A stretch of DNA of 64,000 nt, from positions 1 to 64,000 of the forward strand of contig NZ_JAQNCY010000005.1 of assembly GCF_028368855.1 (NCBI RefSeq). Reading direction: 5' to 3'. This DNA comes from Leisingera sp. SS27. GTDB lineage: Bacteria > Pseudomonadota > Alphaproteobacteria > Rhodobacterales > Rhodobacteraceae. Position 1 is the stretch's first letter, and each line of letters opens with the position of its first letter. The notes beneath the pieces are model-generated. The model saw only the letters and a list, made by a program, of their open reading frames with translations, ran no database searches and had not been told where the DNA came from. Below, piece by piece: positions 37,259 to 46,028 of the stretch. Made by a program: the position numbers and the translations under genes.

Positions 37259-37633
37259 TTAGGCCAGCTCGACTTCGGCGCCAGCTGCTTCCAGCTTGCC
37301 TTTGATGTCTTCTGCTTCGTCCTTGGACACGCCTTCTTTGATTTTGCCACCAGCTTCGACCAGTTCTTTGGCTTCTTTCAGGCCCAGGCCGGTGATGCCG
37401 CGGACTTCTTTGATCACGTTGATCTTGGAAGCGCCGGCGTTCTTCAGAACGACGTCGAATTCGGTCTTTTCTTCTTCAGCTGCACCGCCGGCGTCGCCGC
37501 CAGCTGCCATGACAACTGCGCCGCCAGCTGCGGGCTCGATGCCGTATTCGTCTTTCAGGATGGTTTTCAGTTCTTGTGCTTCCAGCAGGGTCAGACCCAC
37601 GATGCTTTCTGCGAGTGCTTTCAGATCAGCCAT
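37259..37633 (-). CDS. rplL: 50S ribosomal protein L7/L12
   Basis: A 124-residue stalk protein with an N-terminal dimerisation part ([21 protein letters not shown]), a flexible Ala/Gly-rich hinge and the C-terminal domain ([11 protein letters not shown]... [11 protein letters not shown]). It recruits translation GTPases. It is 81 bases downstream of rplJ. Confidence 0.98.
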   Translation of the reverse strand: MADLKALAESIVGLTLLEAQELKTILKDEYGIEPAAGGAVVMAAGGDAGGAAEEEKTEFDVVLKNAGASKINVIKEVRGITGLGLKEAKELVEAGGKIKEGVSKDEAEDIKGKLEAAGAEVELA

Positions 37634-37714
37634 TGTATCAGCTCTTTCCGTTTACAGTATGTGTGTTCCAACGTGCGGGATTTTTCCCCACGCCAGCCAT
37701 TCAGTGCCAACCGC

Positions 37715-38233
37715 TTACGCAGCTTCCGCCTTCTCTTCGATGGTCGAAAGAATGCTTGCGATGTTGCTTGCAGGTGCGCCAATCGCGCCGGCGATGTTGG
37801 AAGCAGGTGCGCCAATGCAGCTTGCGATCTGAGCAATAAGCTCGTCGCGGGACGGCATTTTCGACACGGCTTCGACACCAGCACGGTCCAGAGCGTTCTC
37901 ACCCATTGCGCCGCCAAGGATCTCAAACTTTTTGTTTTCCTTGGCGAAATCCTCGGCCACTTTTGCAGCGGACACGGGATCTTCGGAGTAGGTCAGAACG
38001 GTCATCCCCGTCAGCAGGCCGGCCATGCTTGCACACGGCTTACCCTCGAGGGCGATTTTGGCGAGCCTGTTCTTGGCAACACGCACGGAGCTGTTCGCGT
38101 CGCTTGCACGCGCGCGCAGATCCTGCATCTCGGCAACTGTCAGACCGGCGTAGTGAGCTACCACCACGACGCCAGAGCTTTCGAAGATCTGGCCGAGTTC
38201 CTCGACCACTTTCTCTTTCTGGGCTCTATCCAC
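37715..38233 (-). CDS. rplJ: 50S ribosomal protein L10
   Basis: A 172-residue L10 starting (V/M)[13 protein letters not shown] from a GTG at 38233 with GGAGAG close before it. A TTG four codons upstream is the alternative. The C-terminal helix that binds L7/L12 dimers is rich in Ala and Ser. L10-L7/L12 typically represses this operon by binding the rplJ leader; a leader of about 230 bases is available here. Confidence 0.97.
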   Translation of the reverse strand: MDRAQKEKVVEELGQIFESSGVVVVAHYAGLTVAEMQDLRARASDANSSVRVAKNRLAKIALEGKPCASMAGLLTGMTVLTYSEDPVSAAKVAEDFAKENKKFEILGGAMGENALDRAGVEAVSKMPSRDELIAQIASCIGAPASNIAGAIGAPASNIASILSTIEEKAEAA

Positions 38234-38472
38234 AGTTCTCTCCAAGTTAGGGATGCTTGCACATCCCGGCTCATATTTGCCGAACCAGATGGCCCGGCGT
38301 TCAGGTCCGTTTTACGGGATGAGCCAAAGTCGCCCGAGGGATTGAAAACCCTCGATCTTCCTGGTCTTACCCGTCTCAGGAGGGAAATTAAGGCCCGATC
38401 GAAAGGCCACCCACCATCTTGGACGAAATGAAATAAAGCGCACGACGAATCGCACGCTTTATCTCAAGGCCG

Positions 38473-38501
38473 TAGTTAGCCCCATTGACAGGGATTTCCA
38501 A
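38473..38501 (-). promoter_or_regulatory. Promoter candidate for rplJL(-rpoBC)
   Basis: On the minus strand TTGGAA (38501-38496), a 17-base spacer and TAACTA (38478-38473) lie in the 345-base gap upstream of rplJ. The predicted leader of about 230 bases would hold the L10 autoregulatory RNA; I did not fold it. Confidence 0.5.
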
Positions 38502-38578
38502 GGGGCAAATCCACCTCAGGCGGCAATTTCCCGCGTGTCCAGGCGGCGGCCGGCAGCCCCGGCCCCGGACGCATGCGG

Positions 38579-39013
38579 TCACAGCCACAAGGGCGAGAGC
38601 GCACAGGCCGCCAGACCCGCCAGCGCCGCAGCCAGGATCACGCGGCAGATCAGGCGGAACCCTCCGCCGCTGTTCAGCAGTTCTTCGGTCTCGATCCGCC
38701 CTGTCACCCTGCAGATATACCCCGGAACCACATCACCCTCCCGGTGCGGGCAGGAGTTCCGCCAGGCATGCGATGCATAGCTTTGCGAAGCCCCCTCAGC
38801 GCCATGCACCTCCAGCACCGGCTGATACTGCCGGTAGCGCTCCAAGTCCCCCTCGCTATCTGCCCTCTCAGCCCACTGGACACGCACCTGCGCAACATGC
38901 ACAAACGCCCGTTCAGCGGTCTTCAGGAATTGCCGCCTGCTGAGCGCGGCAATGCCCAGAATGGTTCCGGCGCACAGGGCCGCAACCGACAAGAATATTG
39001 CAAGCCCAACCAT
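38579..39013 (-). CDS. DUF3592-like small membrane protein
   Basis: A 144-residue protein with one membrane segment at each end (MVGLAIFLSVAALCAGTILG and RVILAAALAGLAACALSPLW) around a soluble part with YQPVLEVHG and a GDVVPGYIC-type stretch, resembling DUF3592 proteins. GGAG precedes the ATG. It is on the same strand as its neighbours but lies between rplA and rplJ, where no gene is usual. Two cysteines lie in the central domain. Role unknown. Confidence 0.65.
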   Translation of the reverse strand: MVGLAIFLSVAALCAGTILGIAALSRRQFLKTAERAFVHVAQVRVQWAERADSEGDLERYRQYQPVLEVHGAEGASQSYASHAWRNSCPHREGDVVPGYICRVTGRIETEELLNSGGGFRLICRVILAAALAGLAACALSPLWL

Positions 39014-39086
39014 CAGATCTCCACCTGCACCTCCTCCCGGCTGGAAGAGGTCAAAACAACATCAAAGAAAGAAGCAAAACAAAAGA

Positions 39087-39116
39087 AGGCCCGGCAGGAT
39101 CAGATCCGCCGGGCCT
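39087..39116 (-). terminator. Terminator of rplKA
   Basis: A 9-base stem (minus strand AGGCCCGGC/GCCGGGCCT) with a 12-base loop is followed by TCTTTTGTTTT. It is 24 bases after the rplA stop and separates rplKA from the next unit. Confidence 0.8.
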
Positions 39117-39139
39117 CCTGACTTCAACTGTACGCCCGA

Positions 39140-39838
39140 TTACTCGGTGACAGCGTTGTCCACGTCAACCGTGATGCCCGGACCCATGGTCGAGGACAGG
39201 TTGATCTTTTTCATGTAGGCGCCTTTTGCGCCGGCCGGCTTGGCCTTGGCCACAGCCGACACGAAGGCACGGACGTTCTCGACCAGCTTGGCTTCGTCAA
39301 AGGACGCTTTGCCGACGCCGGCATGCACAACGCCGCCTTTTTCCGCTTTGAACTGGACTTCGCCGCCCTTGGCTGCTTCCACGGCCGCTTTCACGTCCAT
39401 GGTCACGGTGCCGACTTTCGGGTTCGGCATCAGGTTGCGCGGGCCCAGGATTTTGCCCAGACGGCCGACGACCGGCATCATGTCCGGGGTGGCGATGCAG
39501 CGGTCAAAGTCGATCTTGCCGCCCTGGATCGCTTCCATCAGGTCTTCTGCGCCGACGATGTCTGCGCCAGCCGCGGTGGCTTCGTCCGCTTTCGGGCCGC
39601 GGGCGAAGACTGCAACGCGCATGTCTTTGCCGGTGCCGTTCGGCAGGCCGACCACGCCGCGGACCATCTGGTCTGCGTGACGGGTGTCAACGCCCAGGTT
39701 CAGGGCGATCTCGACGGTTTCGTCGAACTTCGAGGTTGCGTTGGCTTTCACCAGGGCAACTGCTTCTTCCACGGACAGGTTTTCTTTGCCTGCGAAAGCT
39801 TCGCGCGCGGCGCGGGTGCGTTTACCGAGCTTTGCCAT
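39140..39838 (-). CDS. rplA: 50S ribosomal protein L1
   Basis: A 232-residue L1 ([10 protein letters not shown] at the start; central [22 protein letters not shown], the family signature). It forms the mobile L1 stalk and in many bacteria represses its own operon. It is one base apart from rplK. Confidence 0.98.
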   Translation of the reverse strand: MAKLGKRTRAAREAFAGKENLSVEEAVALVKANATSKFDETVEIALNLGVDTRHADQMVRGVVGLPNGTGKDMRVAVFARGPKADEATAAGADIVGAEDLMEAIQGGKIDFDRCIATPDMMPVVGRLGKILGPRNLMPNPKVGTVTMDVKAAVEAAKGGEVQFKAEKGGVVHAGVGKASFDEAKLVENVRAFVSAVAKAKPAGAKGAYMKKINLSSTMGPGITVDVDNAVTE

Positions 39839-39839
39839 C

Positions 39840-40265
39840 TTACTTCACCTCGATGCCCATGGAGCGGGCGGAGCCCAGGATGATCTGCATTGCCGCGTCG
39901 ATGTCGTTGGCGTTCAGATCTTTCATCTTGGCTTCGGCGATTTCTTTCACCTGGGCCACGGACACGGTGCCGACGGTTTCCCGGCTCGGGTTGTTCGCGC
40001 CGGATTTCACCTTGGCCGCCTTCTTCAGGTAGTAAGACGCGGGCGGCGTCTTGATGTCCATGGTGAAGGACTTGTCCTGATAGTAGGTGATCACGGTCGG
40101 GCACGGCGCGCCGGGCTCCATGTCTGCGGTCTTGGCGTTGAACGCCTTGCAGAATTCCATGATGTTGATGCCGCGCTGACCCAGGGCCGGGCCGACGGGC
40201 GGAGAGGGGTTTGCCTGACCTGCAGGAACCTGCAGCTTCATCGAACCAACAAGCTTCTTAGCCAT
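39840..40265 (-). CDS. rplK: 50S ribosomal protein L11
   Basis: A 141-residue L11 ([33 protein letters not shown] at the start; [21 protein letters not shown] near the end). It is part of the GTPase-associated centre and needed for the stringent response through RelA. It is the first gene of rplKA. Confidence 0.98.
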   Translation of the reverse strand: MAKKLVGSMKLQVPAGQANPSPPVGPALGQRGINIMEFCKAFNAKTADMEPGAPCPTVITYYQDKSFTMDIKTPPASYYLKKAAKVKSGANNPSRETVGTVSVAQVKEIAEAKMKDLNANDIDAAMQIILGSARSMGIEVK

Positions 40266-40387
40266 TTGGTTTTCCTTTCAACGAGGACGGAACGCGTTCC
40301 GCCCGGAGAATGTTGCGTGGTCGGATTTCAGGATCGCGATCCCTTGATCTCCCACGAGAGAATCTCGCCCGAAGACGATAGAGGCGG

Positions 40388-40416
40388 CGTTTACAGGGGA
40401 ATGCGGGGGTTGGCAA
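40388..40416 (-). promoter_or_regulatory. Promoter candidate for rplKA
   Basis: On the minus strand TTGCCA (40416-40411), a 17-base spacer beginning ACCCCCGC with a later TCCCC, and TAAACG (40393-40388). The spacer resembles that of the rpsL promoter candidate. The predicted leader to rplK is about 115 bases. Confidence 0.65.
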
Positions 40417-40456
40417 GTGGGCCGGCAGGAATTCGGATACAGCCACTTGCCCCCTC

Positions 40457-41095
40457 TTACGGATGTTCTTCCCGCCGGGCCAGCCGCTTCTCATACTGCT
40501 CAGTAATTTCCGACCACTTACCTAAAAGAGCCACAAATTGCCCCTCTCTGTCGAGAGAGAGTGCAATTGAAAGCTCCTCCTTGAGATCCATTAAAGCAAC
40601 ACGCCAGGGCTTCGCCGGGTCGAGCAGAATTCCGGTTGGCCACTCGTGAAAATCCTGCCTCAAGCTATTCATCAGCGAGCTTAGATAGGCCCGCCGGTAC
40701 TTTTCGGAACTTGGGGCTCCTTGAAACGCGAGACGAAAAAAGTCTACCTCCGAACGCTGCTCCATCTGCTCGCGAAGAGCCGGCCTCGCATAAAGGTTTT
40801 GCGCGTATTTTCCGAGCAGATAACTGGCCTCTGCTTCGCCTCGGTCAAATCCGGATTGTAAGGCTGGAAAAACAATATCCTCGTAAATCTCGTGCCGTAT
40901 CCGGCCTGAGCCGTTTAGCGGCAACTGCTCCAGGTAGTTGTGGGTCCAAACCGTTTTGGCTTCCAAACTGGAAACAGCTTCAACAAGCTTCAGCACAGCC
41001 TGCTTTGACTTTTGCCTCAACCCGAGCGCATCAAAACGCAAGAATTGCTCTAGCGCATCATCGGCTGATTGGCTGCGGGTTTTCGGCTCGGACAT
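40457..41095 (-). CDS. Hypothetical cytoplasmic protein
   Basis: A 212-residue, largely helical, charged protein with no signal peptide or membrane segment. I do not recognise it. AGGAAG is well placed before the ATG. The DNA is A/T-richer than the ribosomal genes around it and codon choice is less biased, suggesting later insertion between nusG and rplK. Its stop lies about 40 bases before the rplK promoter candidate. Confidence 0.65.
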   Translation of the reverse strand: MSEPKTRSQSADDALEQFLRFDALGLRQKSKQAVLKLVEAVSSLEAKTVWTHNYLEQLPLNGSGRIRHEIYEDIVFPALQSGFDRGEAEASYLLGKYAQNLYARPALREQMEQRSEVDFFRLAFQGAPSSEKYRRAYLSSLMNSLRQDFHEWPTGILLDPAKPWRVALMDLKEELSIALSLDREGQFVALLGKWSEITEQYEKRLARREEHP

Positions 41096-41160
41096 TACTT
41101 CCTAGTTAGATCTGACTCAACCTAAAGGCAACGACCTCCTTATTGTTAAGCAGTCAAAAA

Positions 41161-41370
41161 AACGCCGCGTTGAACCCAACGCGGCGCCTTAAATTCCACT
41201 GGGGGGCTTATCACCCTTGTTTGGTCATCTGGGTGAAGTCCAGATCCACCCGGCTCTCGCGGCCAAGGACCGGCGCGGCAGCCTTGAGCTTTCGGATGCC
41301 CCTGGCCTCTTCGGCCGTACCGGCGAAATCTTCGAACCGGCCGCCGTGCACCGTCCCGCCAATCCCGGCA
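41161..41370 (-). pseudogene. Duplicated nusG 3' end: diverged KOW domain plus terminator
   Basis: The minus strand encodes GGRFEDFAGTAEE...LGRESRVDLDFTQMTKQG and a stop. This parallels the end of NusG ([14 protein letters not shown]...[18 protein letters not shown]). The similarity continues past the stop through CCAGTGGAATTT to the hairpin at 41163-41186, whose ten-base arms and loop equal the nusG terminator and which is followed here by seven T. The region coding for the NusG N-terminal domain is absent and I see no convincing start codon. It is most likely a relic of a segmental duplication; a short KOW-only protein cannot be ruled out. Upstream, 41371-41652 shows no gene. Confidence 0.7.
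41163..41186 (-). terminator. Terminator hairpin of the nusG-derived duplicate
   Basis: A stem of 10 (CGCCGCGTTG/CAACGCGGCG) with loop AACC on the plus strand, followed on the minus strand by seven T. It is identical in stem and loop to the one at 42388, with a better T run. Confidence 0.8.
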
Positions 41371-41652
41371 CAGATCAGGCTGCGCCGTGGCTTCTCCGGC
41401 GCGGCGCGGACACCCGGGCGCGGCCCCGCCGGGTGATCCGCCTTCTGCACTCCGCCGTAGATATCAAAAGAGGAGGAAGAGACGCCCGTGGAACACGCAC
41501 CCCCGCACTGGCCGGAAGGATGGACGGCCGAAACAATCCGCCGCAGGATTTTCCGCCCCCGGCTGTGCGCGTGCGGATGGCAGGCGCAGCCTGCGCAACG
41601 CTGATTGCGTATCAAACCATCCGGAAGTGAAACCGGCGCAAAGGCAGCTGTT

Positions 41653-42354
41653 ATGATTGACGTACAAAATGAAGACGCAAACGGCACCGCTGAGCACCGG
41701 GCGCTGGTTGTCGGCGCCTCAGGCGGCATAGGGGCCGCCCTCTCCGCCGCGCTCAGGGCCAGGGGCGCGGACGTGACCACCCTGTCCCGCTCCGCTGACG
41801 GCTTCGATGTGACCGATCCGGCCAAGGTGGGGTTTCACATGGACCGGCTTCGCGGCCCCTTCGGCACTGTCATCGTCGCCTGCGGCATTCTGGCCCCGGA
41901 CGGCGGACAGCCGGAAAAGTCGCTCGACGATATCGATGCGGCCAGCATGGCACGGGTTCTCGCCGTCAATGCCATAGGCCCGGCCTTGATTTTGCGCCAC
42001 CTGCCCCGCCTCCTGCCGAAAAGCAGCCGGTCGGCGGTCGGCATACTGACCGCCCGTGTCGGCTCTATCGGCGACAACCGGCTCGGCGGCTGGTACAGCT
42101 ACCGCGCGGCCAAGGCCGCGGCCAACCAGATCGTGCATACTGCCGCCATCGAAATCGCAAGGAAGCGCAAACAGGCCACTGTTGCCGCCCTGCACCCCGG
42201 AACAGTGGAAACACAATTCACGAGGAACTATCCGCATCATGCGAAGGCAACACCGGAAGAGGCAGCTGCGAACCTCCTGTCGGTTCTGTACGGGCTGACA
42301 CCGGCCGACAGCGGCGGCTTCTTTGACTGGGCCGGAAATCCTGTACCATGGTGA
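41653..42354 (+). CDS. Short-chain dehydrogenase/reductase
   Basis: A 233-residue SDR (C-factor-like). The cofactor motif is VVGASGGIGAAL; an AVNAIGPALIL strand follows; the active site is YSYRAAK (YxxxK) with an upstream LTARVGS serine. The ending GFFDWAGNPVPW is typical of the group. I chose the ATG at 41653, because earlier in-frame starts extend into the duplicate region. It reads against the ribosomal operons and lies between the two nusG 3' copies. Substrate unknown. Confidence 0.87.
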   Translation: MIDVQNEDANGTAEHRALVVGASGGIGAALSAALRARGADVTTLSRSADGFDVTDPAKVGFHMDRLRGPFGTVIVACGILAPDGGQPEKSLDDIDAASMARVLAVNAIGPALILRHLPRLLPKSSRSAVGILTARVGSIGDNRLGGWYSYRAAKAAANQIVHTAAIEIARKRKQATVAALHPGTVETQFTRNYPHHAKATPEEAAANLLSVLYGLTPADSGGFFDWAGNPVPW

Positions 42355-42387
42355 CCCCGCCGCGCCTCGGCGCTCCAAAAATGAAAA

Positions 42388-42411
42388 CGCCGCGTTGAAC
42401 CCAACGCGGCG
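42388..42411 (-). terminator. Terminator of secE-nusG
   Basis: A perfect 10-base stem (CGCCGCGTTG/CAACGCGGCG) with loop AACC, followed on the minus strand by TTTTCATTTTT, 25 bases after the nusG stop. Confidence 0.85.
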
Positions 42412-42435
42412 CCTCAAATTCCACTGGGGGTCTTA

Positions 42436-42969
42436 TCACCCCTGTTTGGTCACCTGGGTAAAGTCCAGCTCGACCGGGGTCTCGCGGCCGAAGATCGACA
42501 CGGTGACCTTGAGCTTCTGGTTGTCCTCGTCGACCTCTTCGACCATGCCGTCGAAATCTTCGAACGGGCCGTCGTTCACCTTCACCTTCTCGCCCACCTC
42601 GTAGTGGATCAGGGTGCGCGGCGCCTCGACGCCTTCCTCGACACGGCCCAGGATGCCCTGCACCTCTGCGTCGCGCATCGGCATCGGGCGGCCCTGCGGG
42701 CCCAGGAAGCCGGTGACGCGGTTGATCGAGGAAATCAGGTGATAGCCGCGGTCGGACATTTCCATATGCACCAGCACGTAGCCGGGCATGAAGCGACGCT
42801 CGGTCGAGACCTTCTTGCCGCGGCGGATCTCGATCACCTCCTCGGTGGGGACCAGAACCTCGTCGATCTCGTCCTCAAGGCCCTGTTCTGCGACCGAGGT
42901 GCGGATCTGCTCTGCGATTTTCTTTTCGAAGTTCGAAAGAACGCTGACCGAATACCACCGTTTCGCCAT
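42436..42969 (-). CDS. nusG: Transcription termination/antitermination protein NusG
   Basis: A 177-residue NusG. The N-terminal domain reads [21 protein letters not shown], then [19 protein letters not shown], which binds RNA polymerase. The C-terminal KOW domain reads [20 protein letters not shown] and binds Rho or S10. It lies downstream of secE as usual. A copy of its 3' end with the terminator is found at 41161. Confidence 0.98.
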   Translation of the reverse strand: MAKRWYSVSVLSNFEKKIAEQIRTSVAEQGLEDEIDEVLVPTEEVIEIRRGKKVSTERRFMPGYVLVHMEMSDRGYHLISSINRVTGFLGPQGRPMPMRDAEVQGILGRVEEGVEAPRTLIHYEVGEKVKVNDGPFEDFDGMVEEVDEDNQKLKVTVSIFGRETPVELDFTQVTKQG

Positions 42970-43184
42970 GAACCGTTGTCCTTGTTCTGCCGGGCGGGCC
43001 TTTGCCGCGCCGCTGCCTGTTCATCCGCTGCAGCCCCGGGGCTGCGCTCTCCAACAAAAAGCGGCGTGCAAACCGAATCGCTGCACGCCCGCCTCAATAA
43101 TTCCTGCTCAGGTACCGCCCATCGCTGCCAAGATCAAGTGCAGCGCAGCAATTGCGGCCCCAAAGCCATAGTACCGCTGCGGGC

Positions 43185-43382
43185 TTAGCCGAACATCCCC
43201 AGAAGCCCTTGCAGGCCAAAGCGGATCAAGAGATCGACCAGCGCAAAGAACAGCGCCGTCAGCGCCGCCATGATGAACACCATGACCGTGGTCAGCAGCA
43301 CTTCGCGGCGGGTCGGCCAAACGACCTTGGATACTTCGGCGCGAACCTGCTGGATAAACTGAACGGGGTTGATAGTCGCCAT
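43185..43382 (-). CDS. secE: Protein translocase subunit SecE
   Basis: A 65-residue SecE of the short, single-span type: an amphipathic helix (INPVQFIQQVRAEVSKVVWPTRRE) and one membrane segment (VMVFIMAALTALFFALVDLL). The VVWPTRRE box is the family signature. It stabilises SecY. It lies 215 bases upstream of nusG. Its usual neighbour tRNA-Trp is now 2.4 kb away, beyond an inserted gene. Confidence 0.97.
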   Translation of the reverse strand: MATINPVQFIQQVRAEVSKVVWPTRREVLLTTVMVFIMAALTALFFALVDLLIRFGLQGLLGMFG

Positions 43383-43600
43383 ACTGGGGGTGTCTCTCTG
43401 CTAGCAGTCAGGGCGATGTAACCGGAGCGGCCCGTGAATTCAAGCCCTGCCCGCCCTCGCAGCGCCCCGTTGCGCGGGCTGCGCACGCCCGGTCAATCTA
43501 ATTTTAATCCACTAATGGCAAAAATGACGGGAAAGCGGTTCCCAGCGGCCTTCCGGCTGCCTTGGGGGCCGGACTGTGTGATTGATTGAGGCAGAACACC

Positions 43601-45718
43601 ATGACACCAGCCAATTCCCTGTCCGAGGCCGAACAGTTCGAACGCGAAGCCAAGTTTGAAGATGCCGCCATGGCCTATGCCGGCATCCTGTCCCGCAATC
43701 CCCGCAACAAGCGCGCGCAATCCGCGCTGGAGGGGCTGCGCAAACGGCTGGACTCGCAGACCGACCCGTCGCCGGTGCATCAGGCCGGGCTGGAGGAAGC
43801 GCTGGCCGGGGGCCGCCATTTCGAGGCGGCCGAAAGCTGCGGCGCACTGCTGAAGACTTTCCGCGAATCGCATTTCCTGTGGGATTTCCTGGGCCGCTGC
43901 CACCTGGCCGCCGGCCATCTGGACAATGCTGCCACCTGCCTCAACAAGGCGATCGGGATCAATCCCCGCGCCGCCGGCACCTATGCCGCCATGGGCCGGG
44001 TCAAGGCCGCCCGCGGCGAGCTGGACAACGCCATGGCGCTGTTTGACAAGGCGCTGATGCTGGCCGCCGGCAGCCTGCAGGCGCTGCATGGCAAGGCAGA
44101 GGTGCTGATCAAGCAGGGCCAGAGCCAGCGCGCCGCAACGATGCTGCGAAAGGCGGTGAAGCTGGCGCCGCATGACGCCGCGCTGCATGTCACGCTTGCG
44201 GGCCTCCTGACCCAGCAGGGCGCGGCTGAAGACGCCAAGGAACACTACACCCAGGCCGTCCGCCTGAACCCCGCCCTGACTGAGGCCCGCTACCAGCTTG
44301 GCCTGCTCCTGAAAGCCGAGGGCGCCTATGCCGCCGCCCTGCCCTGTTTCGACAAGGTGCTGCAGGCCAACCCTTCGGATGACCGCGCCCGCACCCAGCG
44401 TCTGCATGTGCTGGCGGAGCTGTGCGACTGGAACTGGCTGCCGGAATATGGCGACTGCCGCCGCCAGCTGGGCCTGCGCGGCCCGGGCTGCGACCCCAGC
44501 GCGCTGATGCGGATGGAAGACAACCCAGACCTGCTGCGCGCCCGCGCCCAGTCCTATGCCAGCGATCTGTTCGGCACGGCTGAGCTGAACAGCATCCCGC
44601 CCGCAGGCCAGCGCCCCGAACGCCTGCGCATCGGCTATTTCTTCGCCGCCCGCGACGCCGCTGCGGTTCTGGACCAGCATGGTGCGATGCTTGCCGCCCA
44701 CGACCAGACCCGCTTTGACATCCGCATTTATGCGGTTGGCGCCGGCCTGCCCGAGGGTACGGCGCAGAGGTTTGACGGTCTCAAGGTTCTGGATGCCAGC
44801 GCCACGGATCAGATGGCGGCGGCGGTGAAGGCGGACCAATTGGACGCCGCGGTGGATCTCTCCGGTTACGCGGGCGGCGGTGCGCTGCCGCTGTTTGCCG
44901 CCCGCCTGGCGCCGCTCCACATCCTGTTCCCCGGCTACCCCGGCACCATGGGAACAGCCGCTTATGACTACCTGGTCAGCGATGCCGCCGCCTGCCCGCC
45001 CGGCAGCGAACGCTATCACAACGAGCATCTGCTGCGACTGGAGGGCGGGCATCAGTCTGTGGCTCCAGCGGTGTCACACGCCACCCCGGACCGTGCCGCC
45101 TGCGGCCTGCCCGCGCAGGGTTTCGTGTTCTGCAGCTTTGCCAGCGGCAGCCATATCACACCGCAGGAATTCGATATCTGGATGCGCCTGCTGCACGGTG
45201 CCCCGGAAAGTGTGCTGTGGCTGGCAGGCAACGGCGACCATGCCGTGTCGAACCTGCGCCGTGCAGCCGCTGCGCGCGGGATTGACCCGGACCGCCTGGT
45301 CTTTGCCCCCGCCGCCGGCCGCGATGATCACCTAGCCCGCCTGCCGCTGGCGGATCTGTTCCTGGACAGCTTCACCGTGAACGCCGCCGCAGCCGCCCGC
45401 GATGCCCTGGCCGCCGGCGTGCCGGTCCTCACCCTGCCCGGCCAGCAATCCGCCGCCCGCACCTCCGCCAGCCTGCTGCAGGCCGCCGGACTGCCGGAGA
45501 TGATTGCCGAAAACATGCAGGACTACGAGGCCAAAGCCGCGGAACTGGCAGCAGACAGTGCCGCCGCCGCCAGCCTGCGCAGCACGCTGCGCGCCCGGCA
45601 GCAAACCGCGGCGCTGTTCAGCCCGCAACGGCTGGCCCGCCAAGTGGAGCGCGCCTTTGACGCGGCCTGCGAACGGCAGCAGCAGGGGCTGGCGCCGGCC
45701 CATCTGGATCTGGAGTAG
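43601..45718 (+). CDS. TPR protein with O-GlcNAc-transferase-like (SPINDLY type) domain, possibly inactive
   Basis: A 705-residue protein. About 8 TPR-like helical repeats occupy residues 1-260. The rest matches the OGT catalytic fold: RIGYFFAARDAAAVLD (about 343), ILFPGYPGTMGTAAYDYLVSD (about 442), FVFCSFASGSHITPQEFDIW (about 508), then VLWLAGNGD, DRLVFAPAAGRDDHL and LADLFLDSFTVNAAAAARDALAAGVPVLTLPG. By-eye comparison with human OGT suggests loss of the catalytic His498, of Lys842 (His here) and of the His920-Thr-Thr UDP contacts (AAA here). I chose the ATG at 43601 behind GAGG. It lies on the opposite strand between tRNA-Trp and secE. Confidence 0.8.
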   Translation: MTPANSLSEAEQFEREAKFEDAAMAYAGILSRNPRNKRAQSALEGLRKRLDSQTDPSPVHQAGLEEALAGGRHFEAAESCGALLKTFRESHFLWDFLGRCHLAAGHLDNAATCLNKAIGINPRAAGTYAAMGRVKAARGELDNAMALFDKALMLAAGSLQALHGKAEVLIKQGQSQRAATMLRKAVKLAPHDAALHVTLAGLLTQQGAAEDAKEHYTQAVRLNPALTEARYQLGLLLKAEGAYAAALPCFDKVLQANPSDDRARTQRLHVLAELCDWNWLPEYGDCRRQLGLRGPGCDPSALMRMEDNPDLLRARAQSYASDLFGTAELNSIPPAGQRPERLRIGYFFAARDAAAVLDQHGAMLAAHDQTRFDIRIYAVGAGLPEGTAQRFDGLKVLDASATDQMAAAVKADQLDAAVDLSGYAGGGALPLFAARLAPLHILFPGYPGTMGTAAYDYLVSDAAACPPGSERYHNEHLLRLEGGHQSVAPAVSHATPDRAACGLPAQGFVFCSFASGSHITPQEFDIWMRLLHGAPESVLWLAGNGDHAVSNLRRAAAARGIDPDRLVFAPAAGRDDHLARLPLADLFLDSFTVNAAAAARDALAAGVPVLTLPGQQSAARTSASLLQAAGLPEMIAENMQDYEAKAAELAADSAAAASLRSTLRARQQTAALFSPQRLARQVERAFDAACERQQQGLAPAHLDLE

Positions 45719-45778
45719 CCAGTCACGCCAAACGGCCTGCCCGGAAGGGCAGCGCTGAACCGGCGATGTGCGGGAAAA

Positions 45779-45854
45779 TGGCAGGGGCAGCAGGGTTCGA
45801 ACCCGCGACCTACGGTTTTGGAGACCGTCGCTCTACCAACTGAGCTATACCCCT
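45779..45854 (-). tRNA. tRNA-Trp (anticodon CCA)
   Basis: A 76-base cloverleaf on the minus strand: 5' AGGGGTATAGCTCAGTTGG, anticodon loop CTCCAAA, T arm GGTTCGAACC, and encoded 3' CCA. The acceptor arms AGGGGTA and TGCCCCT pair with one mismatch at most. tRNA-Trp upstream of secE-nusG is the usual alphaproteobacterial order. Confidence 0.97.
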
Positions 45855-45866
45855 GTGGTGCGGCAT

Positions 45867-45895
45867 GTCCTACGGCAGGCGCGCTGCAGAGGCAA
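45867..45895 (-). promoter_or_regulatory. Promoter candidate for tRNA-Trp
   Basis: On the minus strand TTGCCT (45895-45890), a 17-base spacer and TAGGAC (45872-45867). The predicted start is about 6 bases before the mature tRNA 5' end. Confidence 0.6.
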
Positions 45896-46028
45896 GAGGG
45901 AAAAGCGCATTTTCTTGCGCCGCCCGGACGCTTTGCCGCCACCGGGCTTAGCCTGGGCTTTGCCCCGGCGCTGCCATGCAGTAAGACGGGGCAATTACCG
46001 GGGCCAAGCCCCTGTGCCCCCTGCAGGA

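Noticed and set aside
41211-41825. 204-codon minus-strand frame containing the KOW-like end
   Set aside because: Its first two thirds are the complement of the dehydrogenase gene and show no NusG-like sequence; only the last 50 or so codons are nusG-derived, so I annotated that part as a relic.
45768-46028. N-terminal extension of the DUF374 protein
   Set aside because: The open frame runs across the complement of tRNA-Trp; the protein must start downstream, near 46029.
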